NCBI GenBank assembly: GCA_964539785.1
Contig: CAZIJQ010000029.1
Location: forward strand, 1 to 29,328
Direction: 5' to 3'
DNA from: JABMPO01 sp964539785
GTDB lineage: Bacteria; Fidelibacterota; Marinisomatia; Marinisomatales; TCS56
DNA length: 29,328 bases
Shown: piece by piece, positions 1 to 7,201 of the stretch
Position numbering within the stretch: the first letter of the stretch is position 1
Layout of the letters: the number at the start of each line of letters is the position of its first letter
Made by a program: the position numbers and the translations under genes
Notes under the pieces: generated by a model
Database searches by the model: none
What the model saw: the letters and a program-made list of their open reading frames with translations, nothing else
What the model was told of the DNA's origin: nothing

Positions 1-177
1 ATAGGAAACAAGGAGACTCTTCTTTTCAAGACTCATGAATAATACAGGCTAGATAATTGATTTATCAGCAAAGCTGCAATAATTTGTGATGCCCACAATC
101 AGTATCTGATTAACATTGCATTGCTAGATACTAATGGTCATTTGAAATTCAGGATCTGAACAGGAAAGGATGCATAA

Positions 178-2358
178 TTGAAAATTGTTGCCAGATATCC
201 GCAGATAATGATTGCCGTTTTTTGCTTGATTTCGATTTCATTGGGACAATCCAAGAAATTGACAATCGAAGATATTTTTTTAGATAAGAAATTGGATCGA
301 GATGGAATCGATAATATTTGTTGGTTCGAAAACGAAGAAGGATTCATTTATATTTACGGAGACAGCACCATTAATGATATATATCAATTTGATATTGTTA
401 ATTTGGAAAGCTCAGTATTCTATTCGATCGATAATTTTATATTTAATGGTGTACAACTCGAAATTGATCAATTCAGTATAAATTATGATCGCAATTATCT
501 TCTAATCCGCAGTGAAACTGAAAAAATCTGGCGACACTCCAGGGCCGGCACCTATTATCTGGTAGAAATTCAATCACAGGTCATTACACCACTGTCAGGT
601 TCAAATACTAATTTACGGAATGCAAAATTTTCTCCCACCGGAAAATCAGTAGCTTATGTACGTGATAATAATATATATGTTTATGATATTAATAAAGGTG
701 CTGAAAGAAAGTTAACGAAAGATGGTTCCGATAATATTATTAATGGTCAGTTTGGCTGGGTCTATGAAGAAGAATTTGGATCAGCCGATGGCTATCGCTG
801 GTCACCGGATGGTAAAAAAATTGCCTTTTGGCGAGTAGACCAATCGCAGCTAAAACGATTTTCCTTAATCGATGAATTATCAACCTATCCAACGATTCAG
901 AATATTGCTTATCCCAAAGTCGGAACTGTTAATCCCACGGTTAAGATAGGCGTTGTAAATATCAAAAATGGCCGATCCCGTTGGATGGATGTTGCCAGTG
1001 ATGCAGAGTTTTATATTCCTCGAATAGAATGGACAAAACAGCCTGATCAATTGGCTATTATGCGATTGAACCGTCCGCAAAATAAATTGGAATTATTATT
1101 TGGCAATGTTATCAAAGGCAATTGTGAATTGATAATTACTGAAACTGATCCCTGTTGGGTTGATATTACCGATGATTGGCGATTCCTGGCTGACGGTAGC
1201 TTTATCTGGACTTCCGAGCGTACCGGCTACCGACACGTCTTTCATTTTTCCAGAGCTGGAGAATTAATTAACCAGATTACTACCGGGGACTGGGAAGTAA
1301 ATGCAGTTGAAGCTTTAGATGAAAAATCAGGCACCTTGTATTTTTCCGGTTGCACCGATTCAGTTCTGGAAGAATATCTGTATTCTGTCCAGCTTGATGG
1401 CACCAAACTGGAAAAATTAACTCCGGCGCAGGGTTATCATTCTTTTGACAATCCGAAATCGGGTAAATTTTTCATCGATACTTTTTCAAGCATCAATAAG
1501 CCCGAATCGGAGCTGTTAATCAATTCCCGCGGTCAACAATTATTCACTTTAATTCAATCAGAAACGGACTGGTGGAGTGATTATCAATTCACAGTGCCTG
1601 AACTAATTACTATAAATACCAGCGACAATAACACAGAATTGAATGCCAGAATTACCTATCCCAAGGATTTTGACCCATCGCAAAAGTATCCGGTAATTAT
1701 ATTTGGGTATGGAGGACCAGGCTCCCAGGTTGTAACAAATAGATGGGGAGGACGAGGATATTTATGGCGGCAATATTTAAATCAGGAAGGATACATTTGC
1801 TTCTCAATTGATAATCGGGGCACTGGCGGAAGGGGGAAAGTATTTAAAAATCTGGCCTATGGTGATCTGGGCAAGTGGCTGCTACATGATCAGGTCGAAG
1901 GCGTCAAATATTTACATACATTACCCTATGTCGCGAAAAATAGAATTGGTATCTGGGGTTGGAGTGGCGGCGGTTATATGACAGCTTTGTGCCTTACTGC
2001 TGGCAGTGAGTATTTCCAGGTCGGGGTTGCGGTTGCCCCGGTAACCGATTTCAGGTTATATGATACGATTTGGACTGAACGCTATATGGGATTACCGCAA
2101 GATAATGTTGCCGGATATGAAAATGCGTCTGTTTTCAATTATATCGATGGCTTCCTGGGAAAATTATTGCTAATACACGGCACTGGTGACGATAATGTAC
2201 ATCCTCAAAATACGTTAAAGTTGGCGGATTCATTTGTTACACACGGAAAGCTGGTTGATATGTACTTTTATGCCAATCAAAATCACAATATAAAAGGAGG
2301 TAAATCACAATTTAATGTATACAGCAGAATGGCGCGCTATTTTAAGGAAAACCTATAA
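178..2358 (+). CDS. Secreted dipeptidyl-peptidase IV-like serine peptidase (family S9B)
   Basis: A 726-residue S9 peptidase that would release N-terminal dipeptides from peptides outside the cytoplasm. Residues 1-24 look like a signal peptide (basic start, hydrophobic run, LGQ end). The middle is a DPP IV-type beta-propeller. It contains the WVYEEEF segment, matching the double-Glu motif that binds the substrate amino terminus in DPP IV. The C-terminal third is an alpha/beta hydrolase: nucleophile Ser596 in GWSGGG, acid Asp671 or Asp672 in GTGDDNVHPQN, and His703 in NQNHN. Length is normal for the family. The start is TTG: an AAAGGA ribosome-binding site lies 7 nt upstream, and the nearby ATG at 170 runs into a stop after three codons. 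It stands alone on this strand and overlaps the end of the converging PAS gene by 6 nt. DPP IV specificity is inferred from the Glu motif. Confidence 0.93.
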   Translation: MKIVARYPQIMIAVFCLISISLGQSKKLTIEDIFLDKKLDRDGIDNICWFENEEGFIYIYGDSTINDIYQFDIVNLESSVFYSIDNFIFNGVQLEIDQFSINYDRNYLLIRSETEKIWRHSRAGTYYLVEIQSQVITPLSGSNTNLRNAKFSPTGKSVAYVRDNNIYVYDINKGAERKLTKDGSDNIINGQFGWVYEEEFGSADGYRWSPDGKKIAFWRVDQSQLKRFSLIDELSTYPTIQNIAYPKVGTVNPTVKIGVVNIKNGRSRWMDVASDAEFYIPRIEWTKQPDQLAIMRLNRPQNKLELLFGNVIKGNCELIITETDPCWVDITDDWRFLADGSFIWTSERTGYRHVFHFSRAGELINQITTGDWEVNAVEALDEKSGTLYFSGCTDSVLEEYLYSVQLDGTKLEKLTPAQGYHSFDNPKSGKFFIDTFSSINKPESELLINSRGQQLFTLIQSETDWWSDYQFTVPELITINTSDNNTELNARITYPKDFDPSQKYPVIIFGYGGPGSQVVTNRWGGRGYLWRQYLNQEGYICFSIDNRGTGGRGKVFKNLAYGDLGKWLLHDQVEGVKYLHTLPYVAKNRIGIWGWSGGGYMTALCLTAGSEYFQVGVAVAPVTDFRLYDTIWTERYMGLPQDNVAGYENASVFNYIDGFLGKLLLIHGTGDDNVHPQNTLKLADSFVTHGKLVDMYFYANQNHNIKGGKSQFNVYSRMARYFKENL

Positions 2359-2682
2359 TATATTTTTGTTTTCATAACGCTCGTAGTAACCCAATAACTG
2401 ACCTTTACTATCGCGAACTGCGCGCATAAATATACGCTGTTTATCGTTATCGGTGATCAGTTGTTCATCCAGTCCTTGCTTCATCTTTGCTAAGATGGTA
2501 ATGATCTCTTTATTTGATTGATCGTTGTGGCAATCCAATATTGATTTTTCGAGTAACGTTCGGCCTTCCTTAAAATGCAAGACAGCAGCCTTGTTCAGGT
2601 AGCGAACTATATGATTCGTGTCCACAAAAACAATAGGTTCAATTAGACTGTCTAATAAAGCGTGTAAGGTTCGATTATCCAA
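2353..2682 (-). CDS. Small single-PAS-domain protein (DUF438-PAS-like)
   Basis: About 109 residues forming one PAS fold: an IEPIVFVDTNHIVRYLNKAA strand-turn-helix, then SILDCHNDQSN, then a YYERYENK end. The LDCHN pattern resembles the PAS module at the C-terminus of DUF438 proteins. No output domain is present, so it is probably a stand-alone sensor or a partner of another protein; the ligand is unknown. I start it at the TTG at 2682, 19 nt after the methyltransferase stop, with AAGGG upstream and the PAS fold beginning at once. A TTG at 2745, with a GGAG close before it, would give 130 residues but overlap the methyltransferase by 44 nt. It is the last gene of the ychF-nudix-methyltransferase cluster. 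The stop is certain and the start is not. Confidence 0.7.
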   Translation of the reverse strand: MDNRTLHALLDSLIEPIVFVDTNHIVRYLNKAAVLHFKEGRTLLEKSILDCHNDQSNKEIITILAKMKQGLDEQLITDNDKQRIFMRAVRDSKGQLLGYYERYENKNIL

Positions 2683-2701
2683 TTGCGTATATACCCTTAG
2701 A

Positions 2702-3538
2702 TCACTTTTTGAGTAAATACAGTCGATATGTTTTGAATTTTTCAAAAGACTCCGCAGTAAGCGACCCGGATAGATATTTCCTTTTTAACTTGGCAAGTTT
2801 GCGACGATATTTCCACGTTAAAAACTTCATCAAGCGTGGATAATTACTATTCAGATATCTTCCCGAAATCTCAGCTACTGGCTCAGCCACCTGATCGATG
2901 AATTGACTGAGAATTGTATAGGTTGGAGCTGTTTCACGAGTGATGTCAATATCTTTGACTATTTCAAATTGTGAATTCTTAACAATATTTCTGTACTTAT
3001 GAATATTATGACCACCAGTCATGGGACTCTTTTGCACAAGCGGGATATTGAAGAAATCACAGATTAATAAATAACCCCCCTTTTTCAGTATTTTCCAGGA
3101 ATTATCAAATGCTTTCTGCATATCGACATAGCCAAAGCTCTCACTGAACAGGATTAGATCCCATTCACGATCAGTTTCCATTACTTCATATTTTACCGGA
3201 TAGACTTTGGATTGGTCGCCTAGTTTCTCACGTAATGCTTGAGCGAGGAACTTACTTGGTATCACACAATCGACCTGATAATTTTGGTCGATCAAATTTT
3301 GGGTAAAATTTCCCGCGCCCGCCCCCACATCCAAAATGGTATTTATACCCTCAGGGATATTATCGATAATAAATTGCGAATGGTTTTGCTGGGCTGCAGC
3401 AAAATTAGATATATCAGCCGCCTGTCCAATGGGCCAGAAGCCATAGTGTAAGTCTTCAGTCTTTAAAAAATACTTTCCCAGAAGAAGTCCAATTTCAAGT
3501 CCAACCTCTTTTGAGTTAACCTTTGCAGCATCAGCCAT
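2702..3538 (-). CDS. Class I SAM-dependent methyltransferase
   Basis: A 278-residue Rossmann-fold methyltransferase. SAM motif I is ILDVGAGAGNF, at about residues 67-77. A later acidic-strand segment (WDLILFSESFGYVD) and the post-motif KILKKGGYLLICDFF are typical of the class. An LHYGFWP segment precedes motif I and probably caps the active site. The C-terminal ~80 residues are basic (repeated Arg/Lys around YRRKLAKLKRK), which could contact a nucleic acid or other acidic substrate; that is inference. The acceptor cannot be told from sequence. The ATG start has a strong GGAGG site 5 nt upstream. It sits 66 nt after the Nudix gene and 19 nt before the PAS gene, so it was probably co-transcribed with both. 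Confidence 0.85.
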   Translation of the reverse strand: MADAAKVNSKEVGLEIGLLLGKYFLKTEDLHYGFWPIGQAADISNFAAAQQNHSQFIIDNIPEGINTILDVGAGAGNFTQNLIDQNYQVDCVIPSKFLAQALREKLGDQSKVYPVKYEVMETDREWDLILFSESFGYVDMQKAFDNSWKILKKGGYLLICDFFNIPLVQKSPMTGGHNIHKYRNIVKNSQFEIVKDIDITRETAPTYTILSQFIDQVAEPVAEISGRYLNSNYPRLMKFLTWKYRRKLAKLKRKYLSGSLTAESFEKFKTYRLYLLKK

Positions 3539-3604
3539 GTTATCCTCCCCAGGATTATTATTGCCTATTATTCAATTGGGTAGAAAGTTACAATGAATCG
3601 AGAT

Positions 3605-4156
3605 TCAGGAACGCAATTTTTCTGTTGTTGTTTTTGCGACCATTCGAAGTATCGATTCACTCGAATTATTTTGCTCGATTTCATCCAGTTTTACCCAGGA
3701 AAGTGAGTGTGATTCCGAACTACAAATCAACGGTTCATTTAAGTCGGATTTGAATAAGTAACGAATATCATAATGGTGATGCTCAGGCTCAATTCCGAAA
3801 GCTGGTATCTGATGAATACTAATATCAAAAATATTATTTGACAATAATTTCAACGAAGTGAGACCGGTTTCTTCATGAGCTTCCATCTGCGCCACCGCAA
3901 TCAGATCGGAATTACCGTCCGCGTGACCACCGGGCTGGATCCAGACATTCAATTTACCGTGAAGGACGAGTACAACGCGGGTATACGATTTGTTGACGAT
4001 CCAGGCTGAGCCAGTAAGATGCCCGGATTTGTTGCGTCGTTCAAAGCAATCAGCATTTTGGTTGATGAATGTTTCAAATGTTGATATAGTTTGAGCTTCC
4101 TCGGGGAAGCGCGACCCGTAAACCCTTAATTGATTCAATATGCTTTGGCGATGCAT
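3605..4156 (-). CDS. Nudix hydrolase of the GGHADG type
   Basis: A 183-residue Nudix-fold protein. The Nudix box lies in GGHADGNSDLIAVAQMEAHE followed by ETGL. The three metal-binding glutamates of the EUxEE core are present. The first box Glu is Ser and the usual Arg before the core is Met. Related Nudix proteins have GGHADGD...REVEEETGL and an HLTGSAWIV-like strand before it; that strand is also seen here. The substrate is unknown; nucleoside diphosphate derivatives are usual for the superfamily. Start ATG, 15 nt after the ychF stop, with only a weak ribosome-binding site, so translation may depend on coupling to ychF. Confidence 0.88.
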   Translation of the reverse strand: MHRQSILNQLRVYGSRFPEEAQTISTFETFINQNADCFERRNKSGHLTGSAWIVNKSYTRVVLVLHGKLNVWIQPGGHADGNSDLIAVAQMEAHEETGLTSLKLLSNNIFDISIHQIPAFGIEPEHHHYDIRYLFKSDLNEPLICSSESHSLSWVKLDEIEQNNSSESILRMVAKTTTEKLRS

Positions 4157-4171
4157 ATTTATTATAATGTT

Positions 4172-5242
4172 CTACACATTAAACCTGATACCTAGAATAT
4201 CCCCATCCTGAACAATGTATTCTTTGCCTTCCAAACGGAATTTTCCTGCTTGCCGAACCCCTTTTTCACTACCGGAATTTATCAGATCATCAAAGGTGAA
4301 ACATTCTGCGCGAATAAATCCTCGAGCCAGGTCAGTATGGATAGTCCCGGCAGCGGTAACTGCGTTAGTCCCATTGATGATATTCCAAGCCCGAACTTCA
4401 TCATCACCAACGGTAAAGAAACTGATATACCCCAGAATATCGTAAGCTTTTCTGGTGAGACGATCACGGGCGGAATTTTTGATCCCCATGTCATCCATAA
4501 ACATCCGGATCTCTGCAGGATCATCGATTTGAGCCAACTCCATCTCAAATTTACCGGCGAATTCAATGGCATTATATTGGTCCAATACTGCATTAACATC
4601 ATCGTTATTGCCGGCAAAGTTGTCTTCACTGGAATTGATAATTATCAGGAATGGTTTACGTGTCAGGAATTGAAAACCACGAATGAGTTTTTCTTCACCT
4701 TGATCAAGCTCCAGATCAATGAGAGCCTCATTATTATCCAGTTTTGCTTGGATTTTTTTCAATATCTTTTCTTCATTTTCCAATTTGATCGATTTCTGTC
4801 CGCGCTTGTATTGCAACTGGATACGCTCCAACCGAGTTTCGACAATAATCAAATCTGAAAACAATAAATCGCCACTAATTGCTTTAATATCGTTCAGTAA
4901 TTCGGGCTTGCCATTCAGGCTATCGTGAAAATTGCGGGTAACAATACCAATTGCATCCATATTTCTGATTTCCCGGATAGTGTTGGCGGAAAGCGAGCTA
5001 GTGTTTGATTCACGATCAGAATTGGCGGGGAAATCCAGTATTTCTACAACGGCATTAACAGTTTTGCGGGGATTATATATTTTCGCTAAGCGGTCGATTC
5101 GTTCATCCGGGACGCTGATAATAGCCTGGTTGGGTTCGGCATCTACATTGGTAAAAGAACCTACCGGTGCATTAGAGCGGGTGAGGGCATTAAAGATTGT
5201 GGTCTTTCCTGAGCCGGGTAATCCTGTCAAACCGATTTTCAT
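4172..5242 (-). CDS. ychF: Divergent YchF-type (Obg-like) NTPase
   Basis: A 356-residue protein that follows YchF/OLA1 over its whole length: N-terminal P-loop domain, helical insertion (about residues 130-185) and C-terminal TGS-like domain ending QDGDILGIRFNV. YchF is a ribosome-associated ATPase linked to translation and stress control. The P-loop is GLPGSGKTT (residues 7-15) instead of the usual GLPNVGKST. The G4-equivalent is NSSE, matching the NxxE that favours ATP in this family. The switch II motif DIAGLV is replaced by DFPANS (residues 70-75), so the DxxG glycine is missing. RAWNI, AAGTIHTDLARGFIRAE and AGKFRLEGKEYIVQDGD are strongly YchF-like. First gene of a four-gene minus-strand cluster. 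It may be a paralogue rather than the canonical YchF. Confidence 0.88.
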   Translation of the reverse strand: MKIGLTGLPGSGKTTIFNALTRSNAPVGSFTNVDAEPNQAIISVPDERIDRLAKIYNPRKTVNAVVEILDFPANSDRESNTSSLSANTIREIRNMDAIGIVTRNFHDSLNGKPELLNDIKAISGDLLFSDLIIVETRLERIQLQYKRGQKSIKLENEEKILKKIQAKLDNNEALIDLELDQGEEKLIRGFQFLTRKPFLIIINSSEDNFAGNNDDVNAVLDQYNAIEFAGKFEMELAQIDDPAEIRMFMDDMGIKNSARDRLTRKAYDILGYISFFTVGDDEVRAWNIINGTNAVTAAGTIHTDLARGFIRAECFTFDDLINSGSEKGVRQAGKFRLEGKEYIVQDGDILGIRFNV

Positions 5243-5347
5243 TAATTATTTTTACCGATTAAGAACTCATTTTGGGTTGATGGTGATAGTCGAAGTTAGA
5301 TTGACTGATATATTATGAACTATGCCAAATAAGTAGAAATTAATAAG

Positions 5348-5421
5348 TAGCGGAGGAGGGACTCGAACCCCCGACACGCGGATTATGATTCCGCTGCTCT
5401 AACCAACTGAGCTACTCCGCC
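5348..5421 (-). tRNA. tRNA-Met(CAT), elongator type
   Basis: A full cloverleaf can be folded by hand: acceptor GGCGGAG with CTCCGCT (G1-U72 wobble), D arm GCTC/GAGC around AGTTGGTTA, anticodon stem GCGGA/TCCGC with loop ATCATAA, and T arm GGGGG-TTCGAGT-CCCTC. The anticodon is CAT with U33 in place. The discriminator is A and CCA is not encoded. A tRNA-Ile2(CAU, lysidine-modified) cannot be excluded by anticodon alone, but the body and G1-U72 pair resemble elongator tRNA-Met. The initiator is unlikely because it normally lacks a 1-72 pair and has three G-C pairs in the anticodon stem. Confidence 0.95.
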
Positions 5422-5607
5422 AGACTTCTTAAATTGAACCTGAAAATAAGCGCGCTGAAATTATCCCGGAAATCAAGATAAACAAAGCGAATCGTCAAAA
5501 ACAAATGAATATAATTTCGCCTAAATCGATTTAAAAAAGTCTTGTTATTTCCCGGTAATTATAGTTGTAAATAATGATTCCTTTGTAAACTCTATCGTGG
5601 GTCTGCT

Positions 5608-5624
5608 AAAAGAAATATTCTTTT
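5608..5624. promoter_or_regulatory. Perfect palindrome in the gdhA leader
   Basis: AAAAGAA-ATA-TTCTTTT is an exact 7-bp inverted repeat with a 3-nt centre, ending 55 nt before the gdhA start. It could be a repressor or activator operator, or a weak hairpin in the mRNA leader. I found no confident promoter around it, so the assignment rests on symmetry and position only. Confidence 0.35.
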
Positions 5625-5679
5625 CGCGGCCTAGTTCTTTTACAATAAATATCACATAATAATTTAGGAGTTTACGGCA

Positions 5680-7017
5680 ATGTACAAAACTGTAGACGAG
5701 TTCATGGATAATGTAGTCCGGAAGGATCCTGCCCAGCCTGAATTTCATCAGGCGGTTAAAGAAGTTGTTGATTCCCTGTGGGATTACATCCAGGATAACC
5801 CTCAGTACCTGCATTCTAATATTTTAGATCGCATTGTAGAGCCTGAAAGGGTGCTGATGTTCCGCGTTCCCTGGCGGAATGATCGGGGGGAAGTACAGGT
5901 TAATCGTGGTTTCCGGGTTGAATTTAATTCGGCCATTGGTCCCTATAAAGGCGGATTGCGTTTCCATCCGTCGGTAAATCTTGGCATCCTGAAATTTCTG
6001 GGATTTGAACAAGTATTTAAAAATAGCCTTACTACTCTGCCAATGGGTGGTGGCAAAGGTGGCGCCGATTTCGATCCCAAAGGAAAATCCGATAATGAAG
6101 TAATGAGTTTCTGCCAATCCTTTATGACTGAACTACAACGTCATATCGGTGCGAATACCGATGTGCCGGCTGGCGATATTGGTGTCGGAGGTCGTGAAAT
6201 TGGGTTTATGTTTGGTCAGTATAAACGCTTGCGTAACGAATTTACCGGCGTGTTGACTGGTAAAGCACTTAACTGGGGTGGCAGTCTGATTAGACCGGAA
6301 GCAACCGGTTACGGCACTGTTTACTTTGCTCAGGAGATGTTGAAAACCCGCAATGATTCTTTCGCCGGCAAAGTTGTGACAATTTCCGGTTCCGGAAATG
6401 TTGCCCAATTCGCTACCGAAAAAGTTAATGAACTCGGTGGAAAAGTTGTGACATTGTCAGATTCAGCAGGAACGATCTATGATCCGGCCGGAATTGATGA
6501 TGAAAAACTGGCGTATGTTATGGAATTAAAAAACGTCAAACGAGGACGGATTAAAGAATACGCTGAAAAATACGGCTGTGAATATTGGGAAGGTAAACGT
6601 CCCTGGGCTGCAAAATGTGATGTTGCATTGCCATGTGCTACTCAGAATGAAATTACTGAAGAAGAAGCCAAAACTCTGGTGGACAACGGGTGTTTCTGTG
6701 TGGCCGAAGGCGCTAACATGCCATCCGAACCCGGTGCGATAGATGTCTATCTGAATAGTGAAATTCTCTTCGGACCTGGAAAAGCCGCCAACGCTGGTGG
6801 TGTCGCCGTATCCGGTTTAGAGATGAGTCAGAACAGCATGCGTCTATCCTGGACTCGTGAAGAAGTGGACGAAAAATTGAAATCGATCATGATTTCAATC
6901 CACAGTCAGTGCCAGAAATATGGTACCGATGGTGATTTTATCAATTATGTTAAAGGTGCCAACATTGCCGGTTTCATTAAAGTTGCCGATTCAATGTTGG
7001 ATCAAGGCGCAGTCTGA
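5680..7017 (+). CDS. gdhA: NADP-type hexameric glutamate dehydrogenase
   Basis: A 445-residue cytoplasmic enzyme that interconverts 2-oxoglutarate plus ammonium and glutamate. Substrate-domain motifs are KGGLRFHPSVN and PMGGGKGGADFDPKGKS, with the catalytic lysine at residue 126. DVPAGDIGVGGREIGFMFGQ is the signature of the E. coli GdhA class. The Rossmann domain starts at ISGSGNVAQFATEKV. The LSDSAGTIYD segment after the second strand is typical of NADP-preferring enzymes, so ammonium assimilation is the likely direction. The ATG start has TTTAGGAG about 8 nt upstream. It is a single-gene unit: a palindrome lies in its leader and a hairpin-T terminator follows 21 nt after the stop. Confidence 0.97.
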   Translation: MYKTVDEFMDNVVRKDPAQPEFHQAVKEVVDSLWDYIQDNPQYLHSNILDRIVEPERVLMFRVPWRNDRGEVQVNRGFRVEFNSAIGPYKGGLRFHPSVNLGILKFLGFEQVFKNSLTTLPMGGGKGGADFDPKGKSDNEVMSFCQSFMTELQRHIGANTDVPAGDIGVGGREIGFMFGQYKRLRNEFTGVLTGKALNWGGSLIRPEATGYGTVYFAQEMLKTRNDSFAGKVVTISGSGNVAQFATEKVNELGGKVVTLSDSAGTIYDPAGIDDEKLAYVMELKNVKRGRIKEYAEKYGCEYWEGKRPWAAKCDVALPCATQNEITEEEAKTLVDNGCFCVAEGANMPSEPGAIDVYLNSEILFGPGKAANAGGVAVSGLEMSQNSMRLSWTREEVDEKLKSIMISIHSQCQKYGTDGDFINYVKGANIAGFIKVADSMLDQGAV

Positions 7018-7038
7018 TATTCACTTAGTTAAATCGTC

Positions 7039-7068
7039 AAAGGCTGTCTTTCGAGGCAGCCTTTTTTT
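7039..7068 (+). terminator. Rho-independent terminator of gdhA
   Basis: AAGGCTG and CAGCCTT form a 7-bp stem around a loop of about 9 nt, followed by a run of seven T. It begins 21 nt after the gdhA stop codon, in the right orientation. Confidence 0.9.
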
Positions 7069-7201
7069 ATCCGCCTACGTCCCGATATACCGGGACTTTG
7101 GTGCGATGGTCACCTGGGGGTAGTGGCGGATAACCGCGGCGTAGCTTTTTGTGCGAAGCCGGGTAAATAGATGGAGCCATAGGTTACCTGTGGGGATCCA
7201 T
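7069..7201. other. Structured non-coding element of about 130 nt
   Basis: This gap between two converging genes is visibly richer in G+C than its surroundings and full of inverted repeats. ATCCGCC (7069-7075) pairs with GGCGGAT (7125-7131). Inside that helix, GTCCCG/CGGGAC (7079-7096) and GGTG/CACC (7100-7114) form two hairpins, giving a three-way junction. GCGG-ATAA-CCGC (7126-7137) is an alternative to the outer helix. ATGGA/TCCAT (7171-7175 with 7197-7201) encloses CATAGG-TTA-CCTGTG. GGTCACCTGGGGG and GGTTACCTGTGGGG form an imperfect direct repeat. It may be a structured RNA or a REP-like palindromic mobile element. No coding potential is convincing here. Confidence 0.5.

Noticed and set aside
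1..42. Frame 1 is open for 13 codons and ends in TAA, as if the tail of an upstream gene.
   Set aside because: Too short to recognise, and a second frame is also open for almost as long; no residue pattern identifies a protein.
4250..4858. A 202-codon open frame on the plus strand opposite ychF.
   Set aside because: It lies entirely within the ychF gene on the other strand, has no recognisable domain, and ychF shows full family conservation across the same bases.
5348..5421. Considered as initiator tRNA-fMet.
   Set aside because: Position 1 pairs with 72 (G-U) and the anticodon stem lacks three consecutive G-C pairs, unlike initiator tRNAs.
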